Shown: positions 1 through 9,648, counted from the stretch's first letter. The stretch is DNA of 64,000 bases from Bagarius yarrelli (GCA_005784505.1 VCAZ01000182.1:1-64000), one strand, 5' to 3'. Numbers and translations are program-made. Notes: a model not told the origin generated them from the sequence alone.

Positions 1-185
1 TTCTAGTGAAGCTCCAGATGCCCTGGCAAACAGATTGCATAGCTTGAGCCCTGCTCATTTTTCTTTGCCACTTCTTAATGCTTTCAGTAGATGCAGCTTA
101 AATTTGCTTCCCAAGCCGTGTTTGGTTGGAGCTGAAGCAGCATGTAAATCAATCTGTGTCTTGTGACTGACTTAAAAGCTAGCCG

Positions 186-225
186 TGCATTGGCCGGGAA
201 TGTGGTACCCTAAACCACCAGCTGC
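186..225 (-). pseudogene. tRNA-Gly remnant
   Basis: Keeps the 3' acceptor strand plus half the T stem (187-200) and part of the D arm (211-220). The anticodon arm is deleted. Confidence 0.75.
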
Positions 226-494
226 TTTGCAGGAGGGCTTCACACTGCTCAGCCTTAAAAGCTGAGTAGTTGCCCTCAACTTGACATAACTTTCATAACT
301 TTCTAGTGAAGCTCCAGATGCCCTGGCAAACACAGATTGCATACCTTGAGCCCTGCTCAGTTTTCTTTGCCACTTCTTAATGCTTTCAGTAGATGCAGCT
401 TAAATTTGCTTCCCAAGCCGTGTTTGGTTGGAGCAGCATGTATATCAATCTGTGTAAAGGCTTGTGGCCCATGAGCTGCCTTAAAAGCTAGCCG

Positions 495-603
495 TGCATT
501 GCAGGGGCCGGGAATCTGAGTATTGAAGTTCCCTCAAATAAACTAAATTTGACCCGGGACTCCCGCTTGGCAAGCGAGAATTTTACCACTAAACCACCAA
601 TGC
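495..603 (-). pseudogene. tRNA-Gly split by an array-derived insertion
   Basis: The two halves of the tRNA (about 496-516 and 551-603) are separated by about 34 bp resembling the unit's own GAGTATTGCTAAAGTTCCCT flank. The insertion lies in the T loop and destroys the B box. Confidence 0.8.
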
Positions 604-992
604 CTTTGCAGGAGGGCTTTCACAGTGCCCCAGCAACATTCCTGAGTATTGCTAAAGTTCCCTCAAATATACTTGAGTGAAATTTTTGACCAACTTGGGT
701 TTTTTCTGCTGCATCAGACATTTTGCAGATTTACCAAATTTACGGTTGTTTAGTTGCCCTCAACTTGACATAAGTTTCTAGTGAAGCTCCAGATGCCCTG
801 GCAAACAGATTGCATACCTTGAGCCCTGCTCAGCTTTTTTCTTTGCCACAACTTCTTTGCACAACTTCTTAATGCTTTCAGTAGTTGCAGATTAAATTTG
901 CTTCCCAATCCATGTTTGGCTGGAGCTGAAGCAGCATGTAAATCAATCTGTGTAAGGGCTTGTGGCCAATGAGCTGACTTAAAAGCTAGCCG

Positions 993-1050
993 TGCATCAC
1001 CCGGGACTCCCGCTTGGCAAGCGAGAATTTTACCACTAAACCACCAATGC
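993..1050 (-). pseudogene. tRNA-Gly lacking most of the T arm
   Basis: Everything from the anticodon arm to the 5' end is normal, but about 13-14 nt of the T loop and 3' T stem are missing, so the B box is gone. Confidence 0.8.
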
Positions 1051-1412
1051 CTTTGCAGGAGGGCTTCACAGTGCCCCAGCAACATTCCTGAGTATTGCTA
1101 AAGTTCCCTCAAATATACTTGAGTGAAATTTTTGACCAACTTGGGTTTTTTCTGCTGCATCAGACATTTTGCAGATTTACGGTTGTTTAGTTGCCCTCAA
1201 CTTGACATAACTTTCTAGTGAAGCTCCAGATGCCCTGGCAAACACAGATTGCATACCTTGAGCCCTGCTCAGTTTTCTTTGCCACTTCTTAATGCTTTCA
1301 GTAGATGCAGCTTAAATTTGCTTCCCAAGCCGTGTTTGGTTGGAGCTGAAGCAGCATGTAAATCAATCTGTGTAAGGGCTTGTGGCCAATGAGCTGACTT
1401 AAAAGCTAGCCG

Positions 1413-1472
1413 TGCATCGAACCCGGGACTCCCGCTTGGCAAGCGAGAATTTTACCACTAAACCACCAATGC
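1413..1472 (-). pseudogene. tRNA-Gly with T-arm deletion
   Basis: A deletion of about 11 nt fuses the acceptor end to the T loop. The rest of the tRNA, including the anticodon GCC, is intact. Confidence 0.8.
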
Positions 1473-1794
1473 CTTTGCAGGAGGGCTTCACAGTGCCCCA
1501 GCAACATTCCTGAGTATTGCTAAAGTTCCCTCAAATATACTTGAGTGAAATTTTTGACCAACTTGGGTTTTTTCTGCTGCATCAGACATTTTGCAGATTT
1601 ACGGTTGTTTAGTTGCCCTCAACTTGACATAAGTTTCTAGTGAAGCTCCAGATGCCCTGGCAAACAGATTGCATAGCTTGAGCCCTGCTCATTTTTCTTT
1701 GCCACAACTTCTTAATGCTTTCAGTAGTTGCAGATTAAATTTGCTTCCCAATCCATGTTTGGCTGGAGCTGAAGCAGCATGTAAATCAATCTGT

Positions 1795-1875
1795 GTAAAG
1801 GCTTGTGGCCCATGAGCTGCCTTAAAAGATTACCAAATTTACGGTTGTTTAGTCGCCCTCAACTTGACATAACTT
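1795..1875. other. Array unit with the tRNA deleted
   Basis: The sequence passes from the left spacer (CTTAAAAG) straight to the distal block (ATTACCAAATTTACGG), so the whole tRNA and its right flank are absent. This explains the 240-bp unit spacing. Confidence 0.7.
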
Positions 1876-2054
1876 TCTAGTGAAGCTCCAGATGCCCTGG
1901 CAAACACAGATTGCATACCTTGAGCCCTGCTCAGTTTTCTTTGCCACTTCTTAATGCTTTCAGTAGATGCAGCTTAAATTTGCTTCCCAAGCCGTGTTTG
2001 GTTGAAGCAGCATGTATCAATCTGTGTAAAGGCTTGTGGCCCATGAGCTGCCTT

Positions 2055-2058
2055 AAAA
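2055..2058 (-). terminator. Pol III terminator of tRNA-Gly at 2067-2137
   Basis: A TTTT run on the minus strand begins 8 nt past the discriminator base. It is the minimal RNA polymerase III stop and is conserved at this place in almost every array unit. Confidence 0.7.
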
Positions 2059-2066
2059 GCTAGCCG

Positions 2067-2137
2067 TGCATTGGCCGGGAATCGAACCCGGGACTCCCGC
2101 TTGGCAAGCGAGAATTTTACCACTAAACCACCAATGC
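2067..2137 (-). tRNA. tRNA-Gly (anticodon GCC), intact
   Basis: The minus strand folds as a complete 71-nt tRNA counting the templated discriminator A. The acceptor stem GCATTGG pairs with CCAATGC, the anticodon stem CTCGC pairs with GCGGG around the 7-nt loop TTGCCAA, and the T stem CCGGG pairs with CCCGG around TTCGATT. The internal B box GGTTCGATTCC is a perfect match, and an A-box-like TGGTTTAGTGG covers the D arm. It would deliver glycine to GGC and GGU codons. Compared with the usual vertebrate gene, the 13-22 pair is U-A instead of C-G and the 32/38 residues are U/A instead of C/C. It is one of two perfect copies in the array. Confidence 0.93.
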
Positions 2138-2229
2138 CTTTGCAGGAGGGCTTCACAGTGCCCCAGCAACATTCCTGAGTATTGCTAAAGTTCCCTCAAA
2201 TATACTTGAGTGAAATTTTTGACCAACTT

Positions 2230-2277
2230 GGGACTCCCGCTTGGCAAGCGAGAATTTTACCACTAAACCACCAATGC
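2230..2277 (-). pseudogene. Truncated tRNA-Gly, type-T junction 1
   Basis: The right flank of the previous unit (ACCAACTTGGG) runs directly into the tRNA at GGGACTCCC, so the T arm and the 3' acceptor strand are missing. The junction lies at a shared GGG. Confidence 0.85.
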
Positions 2278-2627
2278 CTTTGCAGGAGGGCTTCACAGTG
2301 CCCCAGCAACATTCCTGAGTATTGCTAAAGTTCCCTCAAATATACTTGAGTGAAATTTTTGACCAACTTGGGTTTTTTCTGCTGCATCAGACATTTTGCA
2401 GATTTACGGTTGTTTAGTTGCCCTCAACTTGACATAAGTTTCTAGTGAAGCTCCAGATGCCCTGGCAAACACAGATTGCATACCTTGAGCCCTGCTCAGT
2501 TTTCTTTGCCACTTCTTAATGCTTTCAGTAGATGCAGCTTAAATTTGCTTCCCAAGCCGTGTTTGGTTGGAGCTGAAGCAGCATGTAAATCAATCTGTGT
2601 AAGGGCTTGTGGCCCATGAGCTGCCTT

Positions 2628-2631
2628 AAAA
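2628..2631 (-). terminator. Pol III terminator of tRNA-Gly at 2640-2710
   Basis: Minus-strand TTTT, 8 nt past the tRNA 3' end, in the same CTTAAAAG context as the other units. Confidence 0.7.
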
Positions 2632-2639
2632 GCTAGCCG

Positions 2640-2710
2640 TGCATTGGCCGGGAATCGAACCCGGGACTCCCGCTTGGCAAGCGAGAATTTTACCACTAAA
2701 CCACCAATGC
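2640..2710 (-). tRNA. tRNA-Gly (anticodon GCC), intact
   Basis: Identical in sequence to the copy at 2067-2137: all four stems pair, the anticodon loop is TTGCCAA, the variable loop is 4 nt and the B box is perfect. Its flanks match the array consensus on both sides, and a TTTT stop follows on the minus strand at 2628-2631. A working polymerase III gene is the natural reading. Identity with the other intact copy is consistent with gene conversion or recent duplication, but I cannot show expression. Confidence 0.93.
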
Positions 2711-3066
2711 CTTTGCAGGTGGGCTTCACAGTGCCCCAGCAACATTCCTGAGTATTGCTAAAGTTCCCTCAAATATACTTGAGTGAAATTTTTGACCAAC
2801 TTGGGTTTTTTCTGCTGCATCAGACATTTTGCAGATTTACGGTTGTTTAGTTGCCCTCAACTTGACATAACTTTCTAGTGAAGCTCCAGATGCCCTGGCA
2901 AACACAGATTGCATACCTTGAGCCCTGCTCAGTTTTCTTTGCCACTTCTTAATGCTTTCAGTAGATGCAGCTTAAATTTGCTTCCCAAGCCGTGTTTGGT
3001 TGGAGCAGCATGTAAATCAATCTGTGTAAAGGCTTGTGGCCCATGAGCTGCCTTAAAAGCTAGCCG

Positions 3067-3132
3067 TGCATTGGCCGGGAATCCGGGACTCCCGCTTGGC
3101 AAGCGAGAATTTTACCACTAAACCACCAATGC
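3067..3132 (-). pseudogene. tRNA-Gly with 5-nt T-loop deletion
   Basis: Five bases are missing across the T loop and T stem, breaking the B box. The rest of the body is normal. Confidence 0.8.
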
Positions 3133-3223
3133 CTTTGCAGGAGGGCTTCACAGTGCCCCAGCAACATTCCTGAGTATTGCTAAAGTTCCCTCAAATATAC
3201 TTGAGTGAAATTTTTGACCAACT

Positions 3224-3274
3224 TGGGACTCCCGCTTGAAGAGAATTTTAAACCACCATGCTAACCACCGATGC
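3224..3274 (-). pseudogene. Truncated, further damaged tRNA-Gly, junction 2
   Basis: Same ACTTGGG/ACTCCC junction as at 2230. The anticodon region is then also deleted, and the D arm and acceptor are partly duplicated. Confidence 0.75.
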
Positions 3275-3607
3275 TTTGCGGGAGGGTTTCACAGTGCCCA
3301 GCAACATCCTATTTGAAAAGTTTGAAATTTTGACCAACTTGGGTTTTTTCTGCTGCATCAGACATTTTGCAGATTTACGGTTGTTTAGTTGCCCTCAACT
3401 TGACATAAGTTTCTAGTGAAGCTCCAGATGCCCTGGCAAACAGATTGCATAGCTTGAGCCCTGCTCATTTTTCTTTGCCACAACTTCTTAATGCTTTCAG
3501 TAGTTGCAGATTAAATTTGCTTCCCAATCCATGTTTGGCTGGAGCTGAGCAGCAGCATGTAAATCAATCTGTGTAAAGGCTTGTGGACCATTGAGCTGCC
3601 ATGAGCC

Positions 3608-3687
3608 TGCATTGGCCGGGAACCTGCCTTAAGGGGAAGCTCCCTCCCGCTTGGCAAGCGAGAATTTTACCACTAAACCACCAATGC
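3608..3687 (-). pseudogene. tRNA-Gly with scrambled T arm
   Basis: The acceptor end and the anticodon-to-5' part are normal, but between them the T arm is replaced by about 25 bp including CCTGCCTTAA, which resembles the left spacer. Confidence 0.75.
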
Positions 3688-4098
3688 CTTAGCAGGAGGG
3701 CTTCACCAGTGCCAACCATGTTTTGCAGGAGCAATTTTTGCCCTCCAGTATTGCTAAAGTTACTGAGCCCCACAACATTCCTAATTGCATAAAGTTCCCT
3801 CAAATATACTTGAGTGAAATTTTTGACCAACTTGGGTTTTTTCTGCTGCATCAGACATTTTGCAGATTTACGGTTGTTTAGTTGCCCTCAACTTGACATA
3901 ACTTTCTAGTGAAGCTCCAGATGCCCTGGCAAACACAGATTGCATACCTTGAGCCCTGCTCATTTTTCTTTGCCACTTCTTAATGCTTTCAGTAGTTGCA
4001 GCTTAAATTTGCTTCCCAAGCCGTGTTTTGGTTGGAGCAGCATGTATCAATCTGTGTAAAGGCTTGTGGACCCCATGAGCTGCCTTAAAAGCTAGCCG

Positions 4099-4184
4099 TG
4101 CATTGGCCGGGAATCGATTTACCACTAAACCAACCCGGGACTCCCGCTTGGCAAGCGAGAATTTTACCACTAAACCACCAATGC
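4099..4184 (-). pseudogene. tRNA-Gly with a piece of itself inserted
   Basis: A 15-bp copy of the tRNA's own D-arm region (TTTACCACTAAACCA on the plus strand) is inserted in the T loop at about 4117-4132. The rest of the gene is complete. The B box is interrupted. Confidence 0.85.
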
Positions 4185-4332
4185 CTTTGCAGGAGGGCGG
4201 GAGGGTTTCACAGTGCCCCCATTTTCAGCAACCATTGCAGAACATTACTGAGTATTGCTAAAGTTCCCTCAAGCCCTGCTCATGCCACAACTTCTTACTT
4301 TAAGAAGTTGAGTGAAATTTTTTGACCAACTT

Positions 4333-4380
4333 GGGACTCCCGCTTGGCAAGCGAGAATTTTACCACTAAACCACCGATGC
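4333..4380 (-). pseudogene. Truncated tRNA-Gly, junction 3
   Basis: Same breakpoint as at 2230, with one substitution (CCGATGC) in the 5' acceptor strand. Confidence 0.85.
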
Positions 4381-4754
4381 CTTTGCAGGAGGGTTTCTTC
4401 ACAGTGCCCCAGCAACATTCCTGAGTATTGCTAAAGTTCCCTCAAATATACTTGAGTGAAATTTTTGACCAACTTGGGTTTTTTTTTCTGCTGCATCAGA
4501 CATTTTGCAGATTTACCAAATTTACGGTTGTTTAGTTGCCCTCAACTTGACATAAGTTTCTAGTGAAGCTCCAGATGCCCTGGCAAACACAGATTGCATA
4601 CCTTGAGCCCTGCTCAGTTTTTCTTTGCCACTTCTTAATGCTTTCAGTAATAGTTGCAGCTTAAATTTGCTTCCCAAGCCGTGTTTGGTTGGAGCAGCAT
4701 GTATTCAATCTGTGTAAAGGCTTGTGGACCATGAGCTGCCTTAAAAGCTAGCCG

Positions 4755-4826
4755 TGCATTGGCCGGGAATCGAACCCGGGAACTCCCGCTTGGCAAGCGA
4801 GAATTTTACCACTAAACCACCAATGC
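4755..4826 (-). tRNA. tRNA-Gly (GCC) with a 5-nt variable loop
   Basis: Same body as the intact copies except for one extra base between the anticodon and T stems, which makes the variable loop 5 nt instead of 4. Acceptor, D, anticodon and T stems all still pair and both internal promoter boxes are intact. A 5-nt variable loop is the commonest size among tRNAs in general, so this copy could still be charged. It would be transcribed, with a TTTT stop at 4743-4746. A single-base sequencing or assembly error is an alternative. Confidence 0.7.
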
Positions 4827-5257
4827 CTTTGCAGGAGGGCTTCACAGTGCCCTCAGCAACATTCCTGAGTATTGCTAAAGTTCCCTCAAATATACTTGAG
4901 TGAAATTTTTTGACCAAACTTGGGTTTTTTTTTCTGCTGCATCAGACATTTTGCAGATTTACCAAATTTACGGTTGTTTAGTAGTTGCCCTCCACTTGAC
5001 ATAAGTTTCTAGTGAAGCTCCAGATGCCCTGGCAAAAACAGATTGCATAGCTTGAGCCCTGCTCATTTTTCTTTGCCACAACTTCTTAATGCTTTCAGTA
5101 GTTGCAGATTAAATTTGCTTCCCAATGAAGCAGCCATCTGTGTTTGGCTGCCCTCAACTTGAGCTGAAGCATGCCCTGGCATGTAGCCCTGCTCAATCAA
5201 TCTGTGTAAGGGCTTGTGGCCAATGAGCTGCCCATGAGCTGCCTTAAAAGCTAGCCG

Positions 5258-5332
5258 TGCAATTGGCCGGGAATCGAACCCAGGGACACTCCCGCTTGGC
5301 AAATGAGAATTTTACCACTAAACCACCAATGC
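5258..5332 (-). pseudogene. Decayed tRNA-Gly
   Basis: Full length but with single-base insertions in the acceptor, T-stem and variable regions. Anticodon-stem changes (AAATGAG for AAGCGAG) break pairing. Confidence 0.75.
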
Positions 5333-5448
5333 CTTTGCAGGAAGGCTTCACACGTGTTAAGAGTGCCCCAGCAACATTCCTGAGTATTGTTCCCTCAAAT
5401 ATACTAAAGTTCCCTCAAATATACTTGAGTGAAATTTTTGACCAACTT

Positions 5449-5496
5449 GGGACTCCCGCTTGGCAAGCGAGAATTTTACCACTAAACCACCAATGC
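5449..5496 (-). pseudogene. Truncated tRNA-Gly, junction 4
   Basis: Fourth occurrence of the ACTTGGG/ACTCCC junction. The T arm is absent and the remaining 48 bp are undamaged. Confidence 0.85.
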
Positions 5497-5857
5497 CTTT
5501 GCAGGAGGGCTTCACAGTGCCCCAGCAACATTCCTGAGTATTGCTAAAGTTCCCTCAAATATACTTGAGTGAAATTTTTGACCAACTTGGGTTTTTTCTG
5601 CTGCATCAGACATTTTGCAGATTTACGGTTGTTTAGTTGCCCTCAACTTGACATAACTTTCTAGTGAAGCTCCAGATGCCCTGGCAAACACAGATTGCAT
5701 AGCTTGAGCCCTGCTCATTTTTCTTTGCCACAACTTCTTAATGCTTTCAGTAGTTGCAGATTAAATTTGCTTCCCAAGCCGTGTTTGGTTGAAGCAGCAT
5801 GTAAGTATCAATCTGTGTAAAGGCTTGTGGCCCATGAGCTGCCTTAAAAGCTAGCCG

Positions 5858-5932
5858 TGCATTGGCCGGGAATGGAATCGACCCGGGACTCCCGCTTGGC
5901 AAGCGAGAATTTTACCACTAAACCACCAATGC
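5858..5932 (-). pseudogene. tRNA-Gly with T-loop insertion
   Basis: GGAAT is repeated inside the T loop and one A is lost. Everything else is canonical. Confidence 0.8.
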
Positions 5933-6099
5933 CTTTGCAGGAGGGCTTCACAGTGCCCCAGCAACATTCCTGAGTATTGCTAAAGTTCCCTCAAATATAC
6001 TTGAGTGAAATTTTTGACCAACTTGGGTTTTTTCTGCTGCATCAGACATTTTGCAGATTTACCAAATTTACGGTTGTTTAGTTGCCCTTCACTTGACAT

Positions 6100-6311
6100 T
6101 TTTCATGTTTTGCAGCTTAACAATTTCAGCCATAGAAAAATGAGTATGCTCTTGTTTAGTAGGTTTTTGTTCTTCAGAGCCCCTCTCTTTTGTACTCGAC
6201 AAACAGAGGAACAGTTCAGCTTTGTGTACTGTAATTTTTCTTTGCAAGTTTTGTCTATGCGATATGAATGTGTTTAGCGAAAACTAATAAAAGACAAGAT
6301 AGGGTTTAAGT
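6100..6311. other. About 200-bp segment specific to the last array units
   Basis: It replaces the usual short ACTTGACATAA junction. It holds an AATAAAA and ends AAAGACAAGATAGGGTTTAAG. A shortened trace, AAAGACAAGACAGGCGTTAAG, recurs at 6755-6775, so it may be an ancestral spacer. No coding sense is apparent. Confidence 0.6.
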
Positions 6312-6511
6312 TTCTAGTGAAGCTCCAGATGCCCTGGCAAACACAGATTGCATACCTTGAGCCCTGCTCAGTTTTCTTTGCCACTTCTTAATGCTTTCAG
6401 TAGTTGCAGCTTAAATTTGCTTCCCAAGCCGTGTTTGGTTGGAGCTGAAGCAGCATGTAAATCAATCTGTGTAAGGGCTTGTGGCCAATGAGCTGACTTA
6501 AAAGCTAGCCG

Positions 6512-6571
6512 TGCATTGAACCCGGGACTCCCGCTTGGCAAGCGAGAATTTTACCACTAAACCACCAATGC
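6512..6571 (-). pseudogene. tRNA-Gly with T-arm deletion
   Basis: About 11 nt of the T arm are missing next to the acceptor, similar to but not identical with the lesion at 1413. Confidence 0.8.
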
Positions 6572-6697
6572 CTTTGCAGGAGGGCTTCACAGTGCCCTCA
6601 GCAACATTCCTGAGTATTGCTAAAGTTCCCTCTTGAGTGAAATACCAATTTTTCTGCTGCATCAGACATTTTGCAGATTTACCAAAATTTACGGTTA

Positions 6698-6714
6698 TTT
6701 TAAACCACCAATGC
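6698..6714 (-). pseudogene. Tiny tRNA-Gly fragment
   Basis: Only the D-stem and 5' acceptor portion remain, fused to the ACGGTT spacer block. Confidence 0.55.
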
Positions 6715-6979
6715 CTTTGCAGGAGGATTTCAGAGTGCCCCAGCAACATTCCTGAAAGACAAGACAGGCGTTAAGATTCTAGTGCAGCTCCGGATGCCCT
6801 GGCAAACACAGATTGCATACCTTGAGCCCTGCTCATTTTTCTTTGCCACAACTTCTTAATGCTTTCAGTAGTTGCAGATTAAATTTGCTTCCCAAGCCGT
6901 GTTTGGTTGGAGCTGAAGCAGCATGTAAATCAATCTGTGTAAAGGCTTGTGGCCCATGAGCTGCCTTAAAAGCTAGCCA

Positions 6980-7070
6980 TGCATTAGCCAGGAATTGAAC
7001 CCGGGATCTCACAGGACTCTCTGCTCTCCTGCCAAAACCACCATCCGACACTAAAAAGCTGCCACCAATC
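6980..7070 (-). pseudogene. Heavily diverged tRNA-like relic at the array end
   Basis: It occupies the tRNA position and retains a B-box-like GGAATTGAACCCGGG, but the anticodon arm cannot be recognised. The sequence after 7020 is unlike the other copies. Confidence 0.5.
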
Positions 7071-7107
7071 GTTGGTGAATACATTCTAATTCTGTTATAT
7101 TCCAGTT

Positions 7108-8857
7108 AAAAGAAAAATAATTAATAATAGGAAACTCGCTCTTTGGTATTATAACGATCACACACGCTCTTTAAAACAGAGCGCCTTTAAACTAGAACGT
7201 AAATGGCGCCAAACTAGATTGTTGGTCTTCCGGGCAGCATGGAAAGAGTGAATTCTAGCTAAGAAAAAACCTCTTAGTGTAACTAGATCAATGTATCTCT
7301 CCAACCTTATTGAAAATAATTAAAATAATCATAGATTTCGCAAAATTAACTAGGAATAAGACGACCTCAGAAACCTGCACCATAACTGCGTGCAGCAGTG
7401 AGGATTTCATAAACTTTTTTGATAATAAAATTGCAAACATTAGGCAGAAAATTCATGCTTTAAAACCAGACCTTTCGAATGATTCTGATGACAAACTAAC
7501 CGCATCAGATCAGAACTTTTACTCCTCTGGAAGAGAACAACCTAATCACACTCAACTTAGATCCTATATCAACACACTTTCTTAAGCAGATAGGACCAGC
7601 AGTGGGTATGTTCCAAAATGTTTTAAATTAGCATTTATTAAAATTAAGAAACCTGACCTCGACCACAATGAGCTGTCGAACTACAGACCGATATCCAACC
7701 TTTCGTTTTTAAGTCCTAGAAAAGGTAGTAGCCTTTTTTCTCTTTACATGCTTCCTCTGGAAAACCTAATTCGTAAGCATGATATCAGTTTTCACTGTTA
7801 CGCTAATGACACACAGCTATACGTCTCATCTAGGCCTGATGCGAAAGGCCAGTTTAATAAAATTGAGCAATGTGTGAAGAAAATAAGGGATTGGATGTTA
7901 AGCAATTTCCTCTTGCTTAACCCTGACAAGACTGAGGTTCTGGTTCTAGGACCGCAGATAGCTAAAAGTAAGCGTCCTGATCACACTTTATCCTTAGACA
8001 ATCTTTCTTTTTCACCAAGTGCAACAGTAATGATCTGGGTGTGATTATAGACTCCAATCTCTCATATGAAGCCCATGTCGACAATATTAGCAGGATAGCA
8101 TTCTATCATCTCAGAAATATCGCCAAGAAAAGAAATATCTTGTCTCTGAATGATGCAGAAAAATTAGTTTATGCGTTTATTACATCCAGGCTGGATTATT
8201 GTAACGCTTTACTGTCTGGATGTTCAACTAGGCGCATTAATAAACTTCAGTTAGTCCAGAACGCAGCAGCGAGAGTATTTACTAAAACTAAAAGATATGA
8301 GCACATCACGCCGGTCTTATACACACTGCATTGGCTCCCAGTGAGACACCGCATCGATTTTAAAATACCACTTTTAACCTATAAAGCTCTAAATGGTCTC
8401 GTGCCGCAGTACCTAAGTGAACTTCACGTTCCACCACGCCTACTTCGATCAAAGGATGCAGGCTGTTTGTCAGTACCATGCATTATAAAAACTACAGCAG
8501 GGGGCAGAGCCTTTTCTTACAGAGCCCCAAAGCCATGGAATAGCCTCCCTATGAATGTTTGAGTTCAGGTTAAAAACTTATTTATTTAATCAAGCATTTT
8601 GTATTAATCCACCTTAGATAAAGGAGAATTCGGGGGACTCATGGGTGTTGAGTATTATGGTGATCTGGTATGTTTAGATGCTGTCTTTCCCTCTCTTATT
8701 GATGATGAGAGCGGCTGGTTGCTTAAAACATTAGGGAGCCCTCATGTCTGTGTTCCCCTCTGGTTCTTCTTTTAGTTATGCTGTCCTAGTTAGTCTTGCC
8801 GGAGTCTACCCTTGCACTCTACATTATTCACTTAATCACTCAAACCATGTGATTACA

Positions 8858-8893
<36 letters not shown>

Positions 8894-9315
8894 TGAGCCA
8901 CATATGTCACAACGGAGCTGCCAGTGATCCAGACCCCATCTCCACTCCAGACCTGTCGGACCCTTCCCTGTGACCTGCTCCAGTTGATAATACATCACCA
9001 GGGTGACCAAGGACGTCCCACTCTGCCATAAAAGACGCAGACACACACAATGTAACTACATAATTCCTGCTACCTGTTTTTCAAATTTCAAATGAGGATG
9101 GGTTCTCTGTTGAGTCTGGTTCCTCTCAAGGTTTCTTCCTATTTCCATCTCAGGGAGTTTTTCCTTGCCACCGTCGCCCCTGACTTGCTCATAAGGGACA
9201 AACTGATTTCTGTTTCATCTTTCATCTTATAATTTCTTTCGATTGTGTAAAGCTGCTTTGTGACAATCACCATTGTAAAAAGCGCCAAACAAATAAAAAT
9301 GAATCGAATTGAATT
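7108..9315 (+). mobile_element. L2 (CR1/L2 clade) LINE, decayed copy 1
   Basis: A 5'-truncated non-LTR retrotransposon in broken frames. Readable pieces in order are: a pre-RT segment with FINFFDNKIANIRQKIHAL (7400-7470); the start of the RT domain with YRPISNL (about 7680); a jump near 7725 that removes most of the RT palm; a post-deletion piece with FHCYANDTQLY (about 7790-7820) where the catalytic YADD has become YAND; and a long C-terminal domain at 8041-8562 with LDYCNALLSGCSTRRINKLQ. The 3' UTR runs to the diagnostic tail GTAAAAAGCGCCAAACAAAT followed by GAATT repeats. It cannot encode an active protein. Confidence 0.9.
8858..8888. repeat. (TC)n microsatellite inside the L2 3' UTR
   Basis: About 15 TC dinucleotides. 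The L2 at 18.4 kb has a shorter tract at the same place. Confidence 0.95.
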
Positions 9316-9640
9316 TTTTTAGGTTACTGTGGGACTAAATTTTTTTCTTTTCTGTAAATTTATCCTTTTTTACCTGTTTTATCCAGAATAGTGAGGTTTT
9401 AAACAAACTAACACTCCAGTTTCATCTGCAGATGTGTATTGTGATTTTTAAAAATGTATTTATTGGCTTGTGCCATATTAGCTTATTAAATTTTAATATT
9501 TAATATTCCCAGGAATGGCACTATAGGCGGGTCTTCAGAGTGCAGGGTACTTTATTTTAGGGACTGTGGCAAAGCTGGTAAGGCTGTCTTGCACTTGACC
9601 GGACCTAATTGGATTGGTTATTCATCCTTTTAGAAAAGCC
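9316..9640. other. Unassigned AT-rich stretch
   Basis: Contains a possible 17-bp micro-exon (TTATTTTAG before 9561, GTAAGG after 9577) whose phase I cannot fix. Nothing else supported. Confidence 0.3.
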
Positions 9641-9648
9641 CTTTCCAG

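Larger units (their letters stand above)
1..7084 (-). repeat. Tandem array of tRNA-Gly(GCC) gene units
   Basis: About 15 head-to-tail units, recognised by the recurring motif TTCTAGTGAAGCTCC near 1, 301, 776, 1213, 1635, 1875, 2440, 2873, 3411, 3904, 4558, 5007, 5659, 6312 and 6777. The cleanest unit is about 433 bp (2440 to 2873). Reading left to right, a unit has a roughly 200-bp spacer, a 70-bp minus-strand tRNA-Gly(GCC) body, then about 160 bp that includes a conserved TTCTGCTGCATCAGACATTT block. Spacing varies from 240 to 654 bp because of internal deletions and insertions. Tandem multicopy tRNA genes are known in fish genomes; here most copies are damaged. Confidence 0.93.

Noticed and set aside
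6005..6277. A 90-codon plus-strand frame at the end of the array
   Set aside because: Phenylalanine- and leucine-rich translation of T-rich spacer, no family resemblance, no supporting splice or start context.
750..7084. Many minus-strand open frames across the tRNA array (e.g. 750-1085, 2496-2729, 6498-6749)
   Set aside because: They translate the tRNA body and its repeated flanks; the same peptide text recurs in every unit and tracks the repeat, not selection on protein.
1..7084. CRISPR array or bacterial repeat system
   Set aside because: Units are hundreds of bp long with tRNA genes and variable length; no short regular repeats with unique spacers.
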